Below are positions 1 through 5,619 of a stretch of 5,762 nucleotides of DNA, one piece after another. Position 1 is the first letter of the stretch. Each line of letters opens with the position of its first letter. Made by a program: the position numbers and the translations under genes. The DNA comes from a candidate division WWE3 bacterium. Its GTDB lineage: Bacteria > Patescibacteriota > 4484-211 > JAGQKX01. The notes beneath the pieces are model-generated. The model was not told the DNA's origin. It did no database searches and saw only the letters and a list, made by a program, of their open reading frames with translations. The DNA lies in NCBI GenBank assembly GCA_020429905.1, contig JAGQKX010000048.1, positions 1-5,762 of the forward strand, read 5' to 3'.

Positions 1-812
1 GCCGCTTCGGATTCTTCTCCGAGTTCTTTTTGAATCGCTTTTAATTTTTGTCTCAAAAAATACTCCCGCTGACTTTTCGAAAAATCTTTTCTGATGTCAT
101 CCTGTATCTTTCCTCCTAGCTGGAGTAATTCGTCTTCCCGGGTAAGAATCTTAACTAAGAATTCTAACTTACTCTTTACATGAGCTAACTGAAGCAATTT
201 CTGCCGTTCTTCTAATTTCATACCAATAACCGTCGCAATGAGATAAACAAGTTTCAATGGATCATCGAGACTCTCAAGCGCAAATTGCAGCTCCTGATGC
301 GGTAAATATGGGGTTTGAGAAATAATATTTTGGGCCGTCGTTAAAGCGGTTTTGGCTAATGCCCGTACTTTTTGTCCTGATTCTTCTTTATCAACAACTT
401 CTTTTACCGATCCATACCACGGTGTGTCCTCGGCATTAACATCTAGCAATTCTGCCTTACTAATACCTTGCAAGATCACCATTGTCCCCTGTCGGGCAAC
501 CGGGACAACTTTATGTACCAAACAAACGGTACCAATTGAATACATGTTATTGGGTACGAGTGACTGATCAGAATCAGCCTGCACAGAAAACACGGCAACA
601 TAGCGATCAGTTTCGAGCGCCTTCTTTGCTGCCTTGGCGCCAATCTGATCATCCACATACACCGGCACCACCGTAAATGGATAGACAACGGTATCCTTTA
701 TAGGAATAATTGGTAAGTTAGATGGGATATCACTAAACGACTCTTCTTCAGAAGAGATATCGCTTTCCTCAATTACTTTACCTTCAGAATCATATCTACG
801 AAAAAGTGACAT
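1..812 (-). CDS. lon: ATP-dependent protease Lon (La), N-terminal part; gene runs off the left edge
   Basis: Lon is a cytoplasmic ATP-dependent serine protease that degrades misfolded and regulatory proteins. Only the first 270 codons are visible, open to position 3. Residues 1-32 are a low-complexity acidic leader. The LAN substrate-recognition domain begins around residue 33 with NLPIIPIKDTVVYPF, the usual Lon opening. At 246-265 lies the Lon helical signature SQREYFLRQKLKAIQKELGE, just before the AAA+ module. The Walker motifs and the Ser-Lys catalytic dyad lie outside the window, so activity cannot be judged. The ATG at 812 puts the domain at its normal distance from the N-terminus. No Shine-Dalgarno site precedes it, but a -10-like TATATA lies 6 nt upstream. 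The M50 protease gene lies 45 nt upstream on the same strand. Identity is near certain. Confidence 0.96.
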   Translation of the reverse strand, partial: MSLFRRYDSEGKVIEESDISSEEESFSDIPSNLPIIPIKDTVVYPFTVVPVYVDDQIGAKAAKKALETDRYVAVFSVQADSDQSLVPNNMYSIGTVCLVHKVVPVARQGTMVILQGISKAELLDVNAEDTPWYGSVKEVVDKEESGQKVRALAKTALTTAQNIISQTPYLPHQELQFALESLDDPLKLVYLIATVIGMKLEERQKLLQLAHVKSKLEFLVKILTREDELLQLGGKIQDDIRKDFSKSQREYFLRQKLKAIQKELGEESEA

Positions 813-818
813 AGTTGG

Positions 819-824
819 TATATA
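819..824 (-). promoter_or_regulatory. candidate -10 element of lon (leaderless)
   Basis: TATATA on the minus strand is separated from the lon ATG by exactly 6 nt (CCAACT), so transcription would start at the ATG. No purine-rich ribosome site is present. The place for a -35, 17 nt further up, reads TCTGTC, a poor match that overlaps an inverted repeat. A TTGACA lies at 835-840 but only 10 nt from this hexamer. TAATAT or GATAAT slightly upstream are alternative -10s. Confidence 0.4.
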
Positions 825-833
825 TTATCATCC

Positions 834-856
834 CTGTCAAAGACAGACATGGTCTG
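834..856. repeat. two overlapping short inverted repeats upstream of lon
   Basis: CTGTC-AAA-GACAG (834-846) and CAGAC-ATG-GTCTG (844-856) are both perfect 5-bp inverted repeats with 3-nt centres, and they share three bases. They fill the gap between the M50 stop codon and the lon -10 and cover the expected -35. They could be an operator, or mutually exclusive hairpins in a read-through transcript. The arms are short, so chance is possible. Confidence 0.35.
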
Positions 857-857
857 C

Positions 858-1451
858 TTATCTTACTATCATCAGTAATCCAATACTGCCAAGAAACATC
901 GCCGTCCAAATGGCAGAATTCCATCGAATGATTTTTAATCCATCAAGATTCCAGAGTGGTATCAAGTTAAACACCGCCAAACCGGCATTAATCGACGCAC
1001 CATAAATAATGATCTGATACAAAATCCCCGAAACTGGGACAAAATACCATACAGCAAGGTAAAGGAGTGCCAAGACTATGTTGGTAATTGGGCCAACTGC
1101 CGCAATCTTTCCTCGTTCACTAGTACTAATCACTCCACTAATCATCACGGCTCCAGGTGCTGCGAAAATAAACCCAACAAAGCTGCCTAGCAAGGCAATC
1201 ATTAATCCCATATCAAAGCTTCGAAATTCTGCCCAGCAGCCATATTTTTGGGCTTGAAACTTATGCGCGATTTCATGAAGTAAAAACGCTAACCCTACGG
1301 TGACAACCGAAATGAAAAAAATAGTCAAAAAATTCTGTAATGAACCAAAGGCTAAACTGCCGGTACGCGAAGCACCTGCGATGGTAAAGGCCAGCGCAAT
1401 AGCAGCCCAAGCTTTGATCAATTGTGATATTTCTTCTTCACTAAAACGCAC
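858..1451 (-). CDS. M50 / site-2-type membrane zinc metalloprotease
   Basis: This is a predicted integral-membrane zinc protease that would cleave membrane-spanning or membrane-associated substrates. Numbering is from the GTG start (197 aa). HEIAH at 59-63 is the HExxH zinc motif inside a hydrophobic segment. GPITN near 120-124 matches the conserved GPxxN of the family. NLIPLWNLDG at 162-171 supplies the third zinc ligand, the Asp of LDG. About five or six membrane segments are evident, with no PDZ or CBS domain, so it is a minimal family member. The frame extends to a TTG at 1478, but the GTG at 1451 is preferred: TACAAT lies 6 nt before it, and the product then opens with RFSEEEISQLIKAW, a typical start for small bacterial and archaeal relatives. 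The stop is TAA, and lon follows 45 nt downstream. The natural substrate is unknown. Confidence 0.88.
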   Translation of the reverse strand: MRFSEEEISQLIKAWAAIALAFTIAGASRTGSLAFGSLQNFLTIFFISVVTVGLAFLLHEIAHKFQAQKYGCWAEFRSFDMGLMIALLGSFVGFIFAAPGAVMISGVISTSERGKIAAVGPITNIVLALLYLAVWYFVPVSGILYQIIIYGASINAGLAVFNLIPLWNLDGLKIIRWNSAIWTAMFLGSIGLLMIVR

Positions 1452-1457
1452 GTAAAT

Positions 1458-1463
1458 ATTGTA
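1458..1463 (-). promoter_or_regulatory. candidate -10 element of the M50 gene (leaderless)
   Basis: TACAAT (5 of 6 to TATAAT) lies exactly 6 nt (ATTTAC) before the GTG at 1451, in the same geometry as at other starts in this window. No ribosome site suits the GTG. The hexamer 17 nt upstream (1481-1486) reads CTTCTC, a poor -35, and is one arm of an inverted repeat. Confidence 0.45.
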
Positions 1464-1470
1464 CAACACC

Positions 1471-1486
1471 CTTCTCAAAAGAGAAG
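1471..1486. repeat. inverted repeat over the M50-gene -35 position
   Basis: CTTCTC-AAAA-GAGAAG is a perfect 6-bp inverted repeat with a 4-nt centre. Its upstream arm falls exactly on the expected -35 hexamer of the M50 promoter and the rest lies in the spacer. No T-run follows it, so it is not a terminator. It is a candidate binding site for a repressor or activator. On the minus strand its core (CTC-TTTT-GAG) loosely resembles the CTGTC-TTT-GACAG repeat at lon. Confidence 0.4.
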
Positions 1487-1558
1487 CACATTAGATACAG
1501 AATAAATTAAGTTACATAACGAACAGGGAACTTTCAGAGGAACTAACAAATAGAAAAA

Positions 1559-1813
1559 CTATTCTTCTTCTTCCACGTCATCATCCCAATCAAAAGGAGC
1601 AAATCCAACCGATTCCATTTCATAAAGCTCTTGACTTAACAACGGATCTTCACCTGATAGTAACTGATCTTCCTTTAATTGAAGAATAAGCCGAGCACAG
1701 CGATCAACACGCTCTAACCAAGCCTGATCATTACCACGAGGATCGGCTCCGTAAACGAGCCGTACTGATGAGATGGGGCGATTGGAATTTTCTGAGTAAG
1801 AAAAATCCGCCAT
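1559..1813 (-). CDS. small acidic hypothetical protein, 84 aa
   Basis: I do not recognise this family. The product has no signal peptide or membrane segment and should be cytoplasmic. It has a polar N-terminus, then a segment around residues 17-50 (RLVYGADPRG, then a likely amphipathic helix WLERVDRCARLILQLK). It ends in a strongly acidic tail (DWDDDVEEEE, 75-84) typical of electrostatic binding or a disordered end. The ATG at 1813 is preferred over a TTG at 1867, because the TTG would overlap the upstream membrane-protein gene by about 30 nt and the ATG has a convincing promoter 9 nt upstream. The gene starts 23 nt after the stop of the PAP2-like gene and ends in TAG, 107 nt before the M50 start. 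Balanced composition and compact spacing suggest a real gene, but the role is unknown. Confidence 0.65.
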   Translation of the reverse strand: MADFSYSENSNRPISSVRLVYGADPRGNDQAWLERVDRCARLILQLKEDQLLSGEDPLLSQELYEMESVGFAPFDWDDDVEEEE

Positions 1814-1822
1814 GATGTTCTG

Positions 1823-1851
1823 ATAGTACGCTTTTTTCAACCTAGAGTCAA
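1823..1851 (-). promoter_or_regulatory. candidate promoter of the 84-aa gene
   Basis: TTGACT (1846-1851, 5 of 6 to the -35 consensus) is followed by a 17-nt spacer and TACTAT (1823-1828, 4 of 6 to TATAAT). The spacer is ideal for sigma-70. The -35 lies inside the last codons of the upstream PAP2-like gene. The -10 ends 9 nt before the ATG at 1813, so the 5' leader would be only a few nucleotides. Confidence 0.5.
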
Positions 1852-2436
1852 TGAAACTATACCCCAAAGAATAAGCGGTAGTACAGCCCCAAACGCCAAT
1901 TGTAACGGCTCATGTTTTTTGAGCGTCAGGCGTGCCCAGGCGATGGGTAACAATAAAATAAAAACAGCCAACATTGAAGAACCAAAAATAAGGTACACGG
2001 CCCAAAATAACATTGAAGCGGCAGTCATATGGATGCTGATCTTCCAGATAAATGAAATAAGCAGAATACTGAGTGTTATCAGATACCACCATGTATACAG
2101 TTGGACGGTCAATCCAGGAGCACGCATCCAGACAAAAAATAAACCTATGCTAAGACTAATCTGTTTAGCGATTAATACCGGGGGACGTTGCTTTCGCTCG
2201 GTGGCATCAATGTCGGTAAGATACCCTAAAAAATAGAAAATTAGAAAAATGAGTATCGGAGCAATCAGGAAAAAAAACGCTGTGATCGCTAATAATAGCG
2301 GATCCTCTCTCCAGTCAAAATCTCCCATAAATGAGATCACAAACCATAGTGATAGCGGCATAATCGATTCAGGGCCAAACAATCTAGAAACGAGAAATGC
2401 GATCGCCTCTTTTGGTTTTTCTAACGGTTTGTCCAT
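1837..2436 (-). CDS. PAP2-like (phosphatidic acid phosphatase type 2 superfamily) membrane protein, divergent
   Basis: This is a 199-aa protein with about six hydrophobic segments, roughly at 26-38, 46-71, 92-104, 114-131, 138-167 and 177-196. Three spaced motifs resemble the PAP2 phosphatase signature. They are RKQRPP at 81-86 (compare KxxxxxxRP), KISIHM at 132-137 (the His of PSGH), and RLTLKKHEPLQ at 169-179 (compare RxxxxxHxxxD). The catalytic-type His136, Arg169 and His175 are present, but the last Asp is Gln179 and the PSG residues are absent. PAP2 enzymes remove phosphate from lipid phosphates such as phosphatidate or undecaprenyl diphosphate at the membrane. Whether this one is active is uncertain. 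The start is the ATG at 2436. The frame extends to 2529, but that would overlap rnhB and its promoter, and a leaderless -10 lies 6 nt before 2436. The stop is TGA. Confidence 0.6.
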   Translation of the reverse strand: MDKPLEKPKEAIAFLVSRLFGPESIMPLSLWFVISFMGDFDWREDPLLLAITAFFFLIAPILIFLIFYFLGYLTDIDATERKQRPPVLIAKQISLSIGLFFVWMRAPGLTVQLYTWWYLITLSILLISFIWKISIHMTAASMLFWAVYLIFGSSMLAVFILLLPIAWARLTLKKHEPLQLAFGAVLPLILWGIVSLTLG

Positions 2437-2442
2437 ACTCGT

Positions 2443-2448
2443 ATTGTA
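2443..2448 (-). promoter_or_regulatory. candidate -10 element of the PAP2-like gene (leaderless)
   Basis: TACAAT lies exactly 6 nt (ACGAGT) before the ATG at 2436, the same hexamer and spacing as at the M50 gene. No Shine-Dalgarno site is present, and the -35 region (TAGAGA at 17 nt) is weak. This hexamer supports 2436 as the start. It sits in the 62-bp divergent region shared with rnhB. Confidence 0.45.
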
Positions 2449-2484
2449 AATGAGAACGCGTCTATTCTCTACTCTAAATTGCTT

Positions 2485-2490
2485 TATAAT
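2485..2490 (+). promoter_or_regulatory. candidate -10 element of rnhB
   Basis: A perfect TATAAT lies 8 nt before the rnhB ATG, which places the transcription start one or two nucleotides before the start codon. No ribosome-binding site fits between them. No clear -35 is seen at 16-18 nt spacing. The element is back to back with the PAP2-like gene promoter. Confidence 0.55.
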
Positions 2491-2498
2491 ACTTCTAC

Positions 2499-3113
2499 AT
2501 GGCCGCCTCATTTGAAATAGAACAAACATTATGGGAACAAGGTTATCAGTACATCGTCGGCCTCGACGAAGTTGGAAGAGGATCGTGGGCTGGACCGGTG
2601 GTAGTTGCCGCGGTTATCTTTCCCCAAAATACAACCCTCGATGTTGTCCTTGATGATTCGAAAAAATTAACTCCGACCAAACGCGCCAAACTCATCTCCC
2701 CTATCCAGGAAACCTCACTCGCCTATGCGTACGGAAGCGCAGATAATCGTTACATCGACACATATGGGATCGTACCCGCAACCCAATATGCTATGAAATC
2801 TGCGTTAGAAAAATTATCGGTGCAACCTGATTTTCATCTCGTAGATGCATTCATAATTGAACATATTAACGAGGCCCGCCAACAAGCAATCATTCGGGGA
2901 GATGCGATTTCGTCCAGCATTGCAGCCGCTTCAATATTAGCTAAAGAATATCGAGACGCACTGATGCGCACGTACGACAACGATGAATCGTATGCACCGT
3001 ATCAATTTGGACAACACAAGGGGTACGGAACCAAAATACATTCCGAGGCAATTAGTGCATTTGGATTATCTGATCTCCATCGAAAAAGTTTTGTTCCGGA
3101 TAGGCTTTTATAA
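2499..3113 (+). CDS. rnhB: ribonuclease HII
   Basis: RNase HII cuts 5' of ribonucleotides embedded in DNA, starting ribonucleotide excision repair, and also degrades RNA in RNA-DNA hybrids, using divalent metal. The 204-aa length is typical. GLDEVGRGSWAGP at 21-33 carries catalytic Asp23 and Glu24. DDSKKLT at 52-58 is the conserved DSKKL block. LVDAF holds Asp116, and the AAASILAKEYRD block holds Asp153, completing the DEDD metal set. GYGT near 175-178 followed by His181 matches the conserved C-terminal block. GRGS replaces the common GRGP, a tolerated variation. The ATG at 2499 is set by the TATAAT just upstream and by normal family length. It is the only plus-strand gene here and ends in TAA. 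Its last two codons overlap the end of the convergent GalT-like gene. Confidence 0.97.
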   Translation: MAASFEIEQTLWEQGYQYIVGLDEVGRGSWAGPVVVAAVIFPQNTTLDVVLDDSKKLTPTKRAKLISPIQETSLAYAYGSADNRYIDTYGIVPATQYAMKSALEKLSVQPDFHLVDAFIIEHINEARQQAIIRGDAISSSIAAASILAKEYRDALMRTYDNDESYAPYQFGQHKGYGTKIHSEAISAFGLSDLHRKSFVPDRLL

Positions 3114-4175
3114 CTGCGATTGAATAGTTTCAGCGGTGTGATACGGATCAAACGTAATAACATCTTGAGCAAAATATTCCATAACTCCGATCCAAGAATT
3201 AACGTTATCGAGTCGTCCGCGGTCGACAAGTCTAAACATGATCGGCATATGATTCCACTCCATATTCCCACCCATTGGCTTCAAATACGCTCCTGCATTA
3301 AAACTTTGTACACCAAGTTCGTCTCTGTATACCGTTAATAAAGCGTGTAATTTCTGTGCAAATTTTTCATCAAACGCATCCATCAAGACAATGACTTCTC
3401 GTTCCTTTTTGGGATCAATGGGGAAAATATAGCGAAAACCATCCTGTGAAAAAGCGAGCCCCAACGCCTCGTGTACTTCATAGTAATCATCAAAATAGTT
3501 TGACCCGGTTTCATTCTCGTACTGCCACGAAGCCGCGCGCATTTTTTCAATCTGGGAGTACGGTTTATTTTGTTTCACCGACATCTGCATATGTCCATGC
3601 GGAATACTCGCCCCAGCTCTCCAGAGACAATTCCATTGGAAAAAAGGAAACCAAGCAGATTCATCCTTTTCGTGAACTTTTGTGAACCATTCATTTGCGA
3701 TCGAAAGGTAGTCGACAAGCTGATCTTCACTCCATTTTAGGGGGTTTGGTTCATCAAAAATGATCACGCTATGCCATTTATCGTACCGCGAAACATTTGA
3801 CGCCGTAATACAATAATCCCCGCGTAGCCGACCAAACGTATCCTCTGGAGTGAGTTTTTCCGGCTGGTTGAATGGAGGCTTCTGAGCGGCTTCTAACAAC
3901 ATTTCTTCGCTCACCGGTTCACCTTTCGTTTGTGGTCGTTTACTTCTCACGTCGTTATAAATAACCCCTCGATCGATCACCTTATTTTCTAAAAAGAGTA
4001 ACTTTTGGGTCTCCAAGATATCAATCCCGCCAAATTGGTTTGTGGCCCACTCTACCATTCCTTCCGGAATTTTTAGGTTCCCAGTGGTTATGTAATAATC
4101 AAAAATCCTATTAAATTTTTTCTGAATTTCGGCTGGCTGCTCTTCTAATTTTTGAGGAACATCGATCACGGTCAT
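3108..4175 (-). CDS. GalT/HIT-superfamily nucleotidyltransferase-like protein (DUF4921-like)
   Basis: This 355-aa cytoplasmic protein resembles galactose-1-phosphate uridylyltransferases and related HIT-fold nucleotide enzymes. Residues 190-197 read SIPHGHMQ, which lines up with the E. coli GalT active site SNPHPHGQ. His195 would be the nucleophile that forms a nucleotidyl-enzyme intermediate, with Gln197 assisting. A second conserved block near 305-330 (EWNHMP, then FRLVDRGRLD and GVMEYFAQ) resembles uncharacterised GalT-like families. Only two cysteines (122 and 183) are present and there is no CxxC, so the classical GalT zinc site is missing. The substrate cannot be read from sequence: sugar-1-phosphate uridylyl- or adenylyltransfer, or Ap4A-type phosphorolysis, are all possible. 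The ATG at 4175 lies 38 nt after the Hsp70-like stop and has its own extended -10. The stop TAA overlaps the end of rnhB. The family link is fairly firm; the exact function is not. Confidence 0.72.
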   Translation of the reverse strand: MTVIDVPQKLEEQPAEIQKKFNRIFDYYITTGNLKIPEGMVEWATNQFGGIDILETQKLLFLENKVIDRGVIYNDVRSKRPQTKGEPVSEEMLLEAAQKPPFNQPEKLTPEDTFGRLRGDYCITASNVSRYDKWHSVIIFDEPNPLKWSEDQLVDYLSIANEWFTKVHEKDESAWFPFFQWNCLWRAGASIPHGHMQMSVKQNKPYSQIEKMRAASWQYENETGSNYFDDYYEVHEALGLAFSQDGFRYIFPIDPKKEREVIVLMDAFDEKFAQKLHALLTVYRDELGVQSFNAGAYLKPMGGNMEWNHMPIMFRLVDRGRLDNVNSWIGVMEYFAQDVITFDPYHTAETIQSQL

Positions 4176-4177
4176 AT

Positions 4178-4201
4178 CGTCAGTATAGCATGAGTCTGAC
4201 G
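4178..4201 (-). promoter_or_regulatory. extended -10 promoter of the GalT-like gene, bracketed by an inverted repeat
   Basis: On the minus strand TGCTATACT (4182-4190) is an extended -10 with a 5-of-6 hexamer, placed exactly 6 nt (GACGAT) before the ATG at 4175. A perfect 6-bp inverted repeat, CGTCAG (4178-4183) and CTGACG (4196-4201) separated by 12 nt, overlaps and surrounds it. TTGAAC at 4201-4206 is only 13 nt from the -10 and is probably not a true -35. The repeat is a candidate operator. Confidence 0.5.
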
Positions 4202-4213
4202 TTCAATAAGACG

Positions 4214-5575
4214 CTATATTTCTAATTGATCAGCAAGGGCTAATCCTGCACCTACACCAGTAAATATGTCATGGAATTCAACTTTCTCTTGACCAAATTT
4301 ATCAAACAGAAGGTTTTGAAATTTGGGAATGAGCGTACTTCCACCCGTCGCCACCACATGGTCAATGTCATCAGAAGAAAGATGTGTTTCATCCATTAAT
4401 GCATCTAAGGATCTATCTATTTCTACCTCGAAGGGATCGAGAATTCGTTCGAACTCTTCACGAGTGATTTGGGTATGTAACTTGAGACGTTCGCGCTCAA
4501 AATGAATTTCGGCTTCAGTTTGATCTGATAGCGTTCGTTTCGCATTCTCAATCACGCGAAACAAGTGATGGCCGAGATCAAAATTAATCAAATCCTGAAG
4601 GTTTACGATGGACTGAGAGTTATCGACAGTTTTTTCTGCCTCTTTGAGAAAGTCGCGGATCTCAGTCGTTTGTAAGTGATCTAACTCGTACCACCGACGG
4701 AGACTTTCTTTGAGAAAAGCGGGCATCGGAAGACGTTTGGGTCCCCACCGTTCATTCACCCCAAAATGTTCCGAAAGGAGTCGCACCATAATTTCTTCAT
4801 TAAACGTGTTCCCCCCAATTGAGAGTCCGCCAGTCCCAATAACTGACGGTCGGCCTCCTTGTGGCCGATTCACGATTGAATAATCAAGCGTTCCTCCCCC
4901 AAAATCAAACACCAAAATAGTTTTGTCTTCTTGGTCATGAATCAAATAACTCAGAGCTGCCGCAATTGGCTCAGCGAGAAACGATACTTCTGTAAACCCA
5001 GCTTCCTTTGCCGCTATTTGCATGCGGTCTTCGACATGACGGTCATCTTGGCCTTCTGAGAGATAATGCACCGGTCTCCCAAGAACTACACGCGTCACGG
5101 AATGCCCAACCTGCTTGTCAGCAGCATCCTTCATCTGCCTCAGTAGCTTAGCAATCAACGATTCTAAACTGTATTTTTTATCAAAAATATATGCCGTTGA
5201 AAGCGAGCCCTCTCGTAAGGTCGTCTTGAGCGCTTGGACAAATTGGCCAGGTTTATTGATATCAACTTTTATCTTTATGGTGGTTGTGTAATAGACAATT
5301 CCGTTGTCACCAACGATTTCAACCTTACGCTCTTCCCCGGTGTCTATTTCTTTCCACTGAACAGGTTTACGCGCTGCGTTATCCGTAAGATACGCAGCTG
5401 TTGCAGCTTCACCTAGCTGGCAACTACCATCTTTGCGAAAATACAGAAGCGATTGTAATACCTCAGAATTTTCAGCCGTAGGATCGACCACAATAAGTTC
5501 TGGATTCCCATTTTTGACAATCGAAATGACTGAGTTAGATGTCCCAAAATCGAGACCGTAATAGAGATTATTCAT
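4214..5575 (-). CDS. Hsp70-family ATPase, YegD-like, without substrate-binding domain
   Basis: This 453-aa protein consists of the actin/Hsp70 nucleotide-binding fold. The phosphate-1 loop GLDFGTSNS is at 7-15. The connect-1 region LAEPIAAAL is at 200-208. Phosphate-2 VFDFGGGTLDYSIV is at 222-235, and the adenosine motif VVATGGSTLIP is at 407-417, followed by GVGAGLALA. The ATP-binding motifs look intact. The canonical beta-sandwich peptide-binding domain and lid of DnaK are absent, and the length matches E. coli YegD (about 450 aa) rather than DnaK (about 630). A beta-rich insert around 75-105 and a charged helical stretch around 285-320 are additions. Function is unproven; a chaperone-like or regulatory ATPase is likely. 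The ATG is fixed because the P-loop-like motif begins at residue 7. No Shine-Dalgarno site precedes it, and a terminator ends 11 nt upstream. The stop is TAG. Confidence 0.9.
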   Translation of the reverse strand: MNNLYYGLDFGTSNSVISIVKNGNPELIVVDPTAENSEVLQSLLYFRKDGSCQLGEAATAAYLTDNAARKPVQWKEIDTGEERKVEIVGDNGIVYYTTTIKIKVDINKPGQFVQALKTTLREGSLSTAYIFDKKYSLESLIAKLLRQMKDAADKQVGHSVTRVVLGRPVHYLSEGQDDRHVEDRMQIAAKEAGFTEVSFLAEPIAAALSYLIHDQEDKTILVFDFGGGTLDYSIVNRPQGGRPSVIGTGGLSIGGNTFNEEIMVRLLSEHFGVNERWGPKRLPMPAFLKESLRRWYELDHLQTTEIRDFLKEAEKTVDNSQSIVNLQDLINFDLGHHLFRVIENAKRTLSDQTEAEIHFERERLKLHTQITREEFERILDPFEVEIDRSLDALMDETHLSSDDIDHVVATGGSTLIPKFQNLLFDKFGQEKVEFHDIFTGVGAGLALADQLEI

Positions 5576-5586
5576 ATTTTTGTACT

Positions 5587-5610
5587 AAAAAACCCCGCCT
5601 TGGCGGGGTT
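5587..5610 (-). terminator. rho-independent terminator, minus strand
   Basis: On the minus strand AACCCCGC-CAAG-GCGGGGTT forms a GC-rich 8-bp stem (9 bp if the loop closes to 2 nt), followed directly by a run totalling six T. The plus-strand side has no T-tract, so it is directional. It would end a transcript coming from beyond 5610, such as the gene whose tail may lie at 5722-5762 or a short RNA. It lies only 11 nt before the Hsp70-like start codon, so it may also act as an attenuator. Confidence 0.88.
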
Positions 5611-5619
5611 ACTATCACT

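Noticed and set aside
352..688. Three small open frames across the lon region
   Set aside because: They are shadows of the lon reading frame, which gives a clear Lon N-terminal domain over the whole stretch.
834..850. CtsR-type heptad or CIRCE element at lon
   Set aside because: A single GTCAAA half-site is present but the second heptad is poorly matched, and no TTAGCACTC-type CIRCE arms occur.
1452..1478. Upstream TTG start for the M50 gene
   Set aside because: It adds nine residues not typical of the family, lies in the loop of the inverted repeat, and would put the -10 inside the coding region. The GTG at 1451 fits better.
1549..1563. AATAG-AAAAA-CTATT inverted repeat at the stop of the 84-aa gene as a terminator
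   Set aside because: The stem is AT-rich and only 5 bp, and the T-run is in the loop rather than after the stem.
1814..1867. TTG start that lengthens the 84-aa protein to 102 aa
   Set aside because: It would overlap the PAP2-like gene end by about 30 nt and lacks a promoter or ribosome site. The ATG at 1813 has a good promoter just upstream.
2437..2529. 31-residue N-terminal extension of the PAP2-like protein
   Set aside because: It would run across the divergent promoters and into rnhB. The added peptide is basic and unlike a family N-terminus, and no start signal precedes it.
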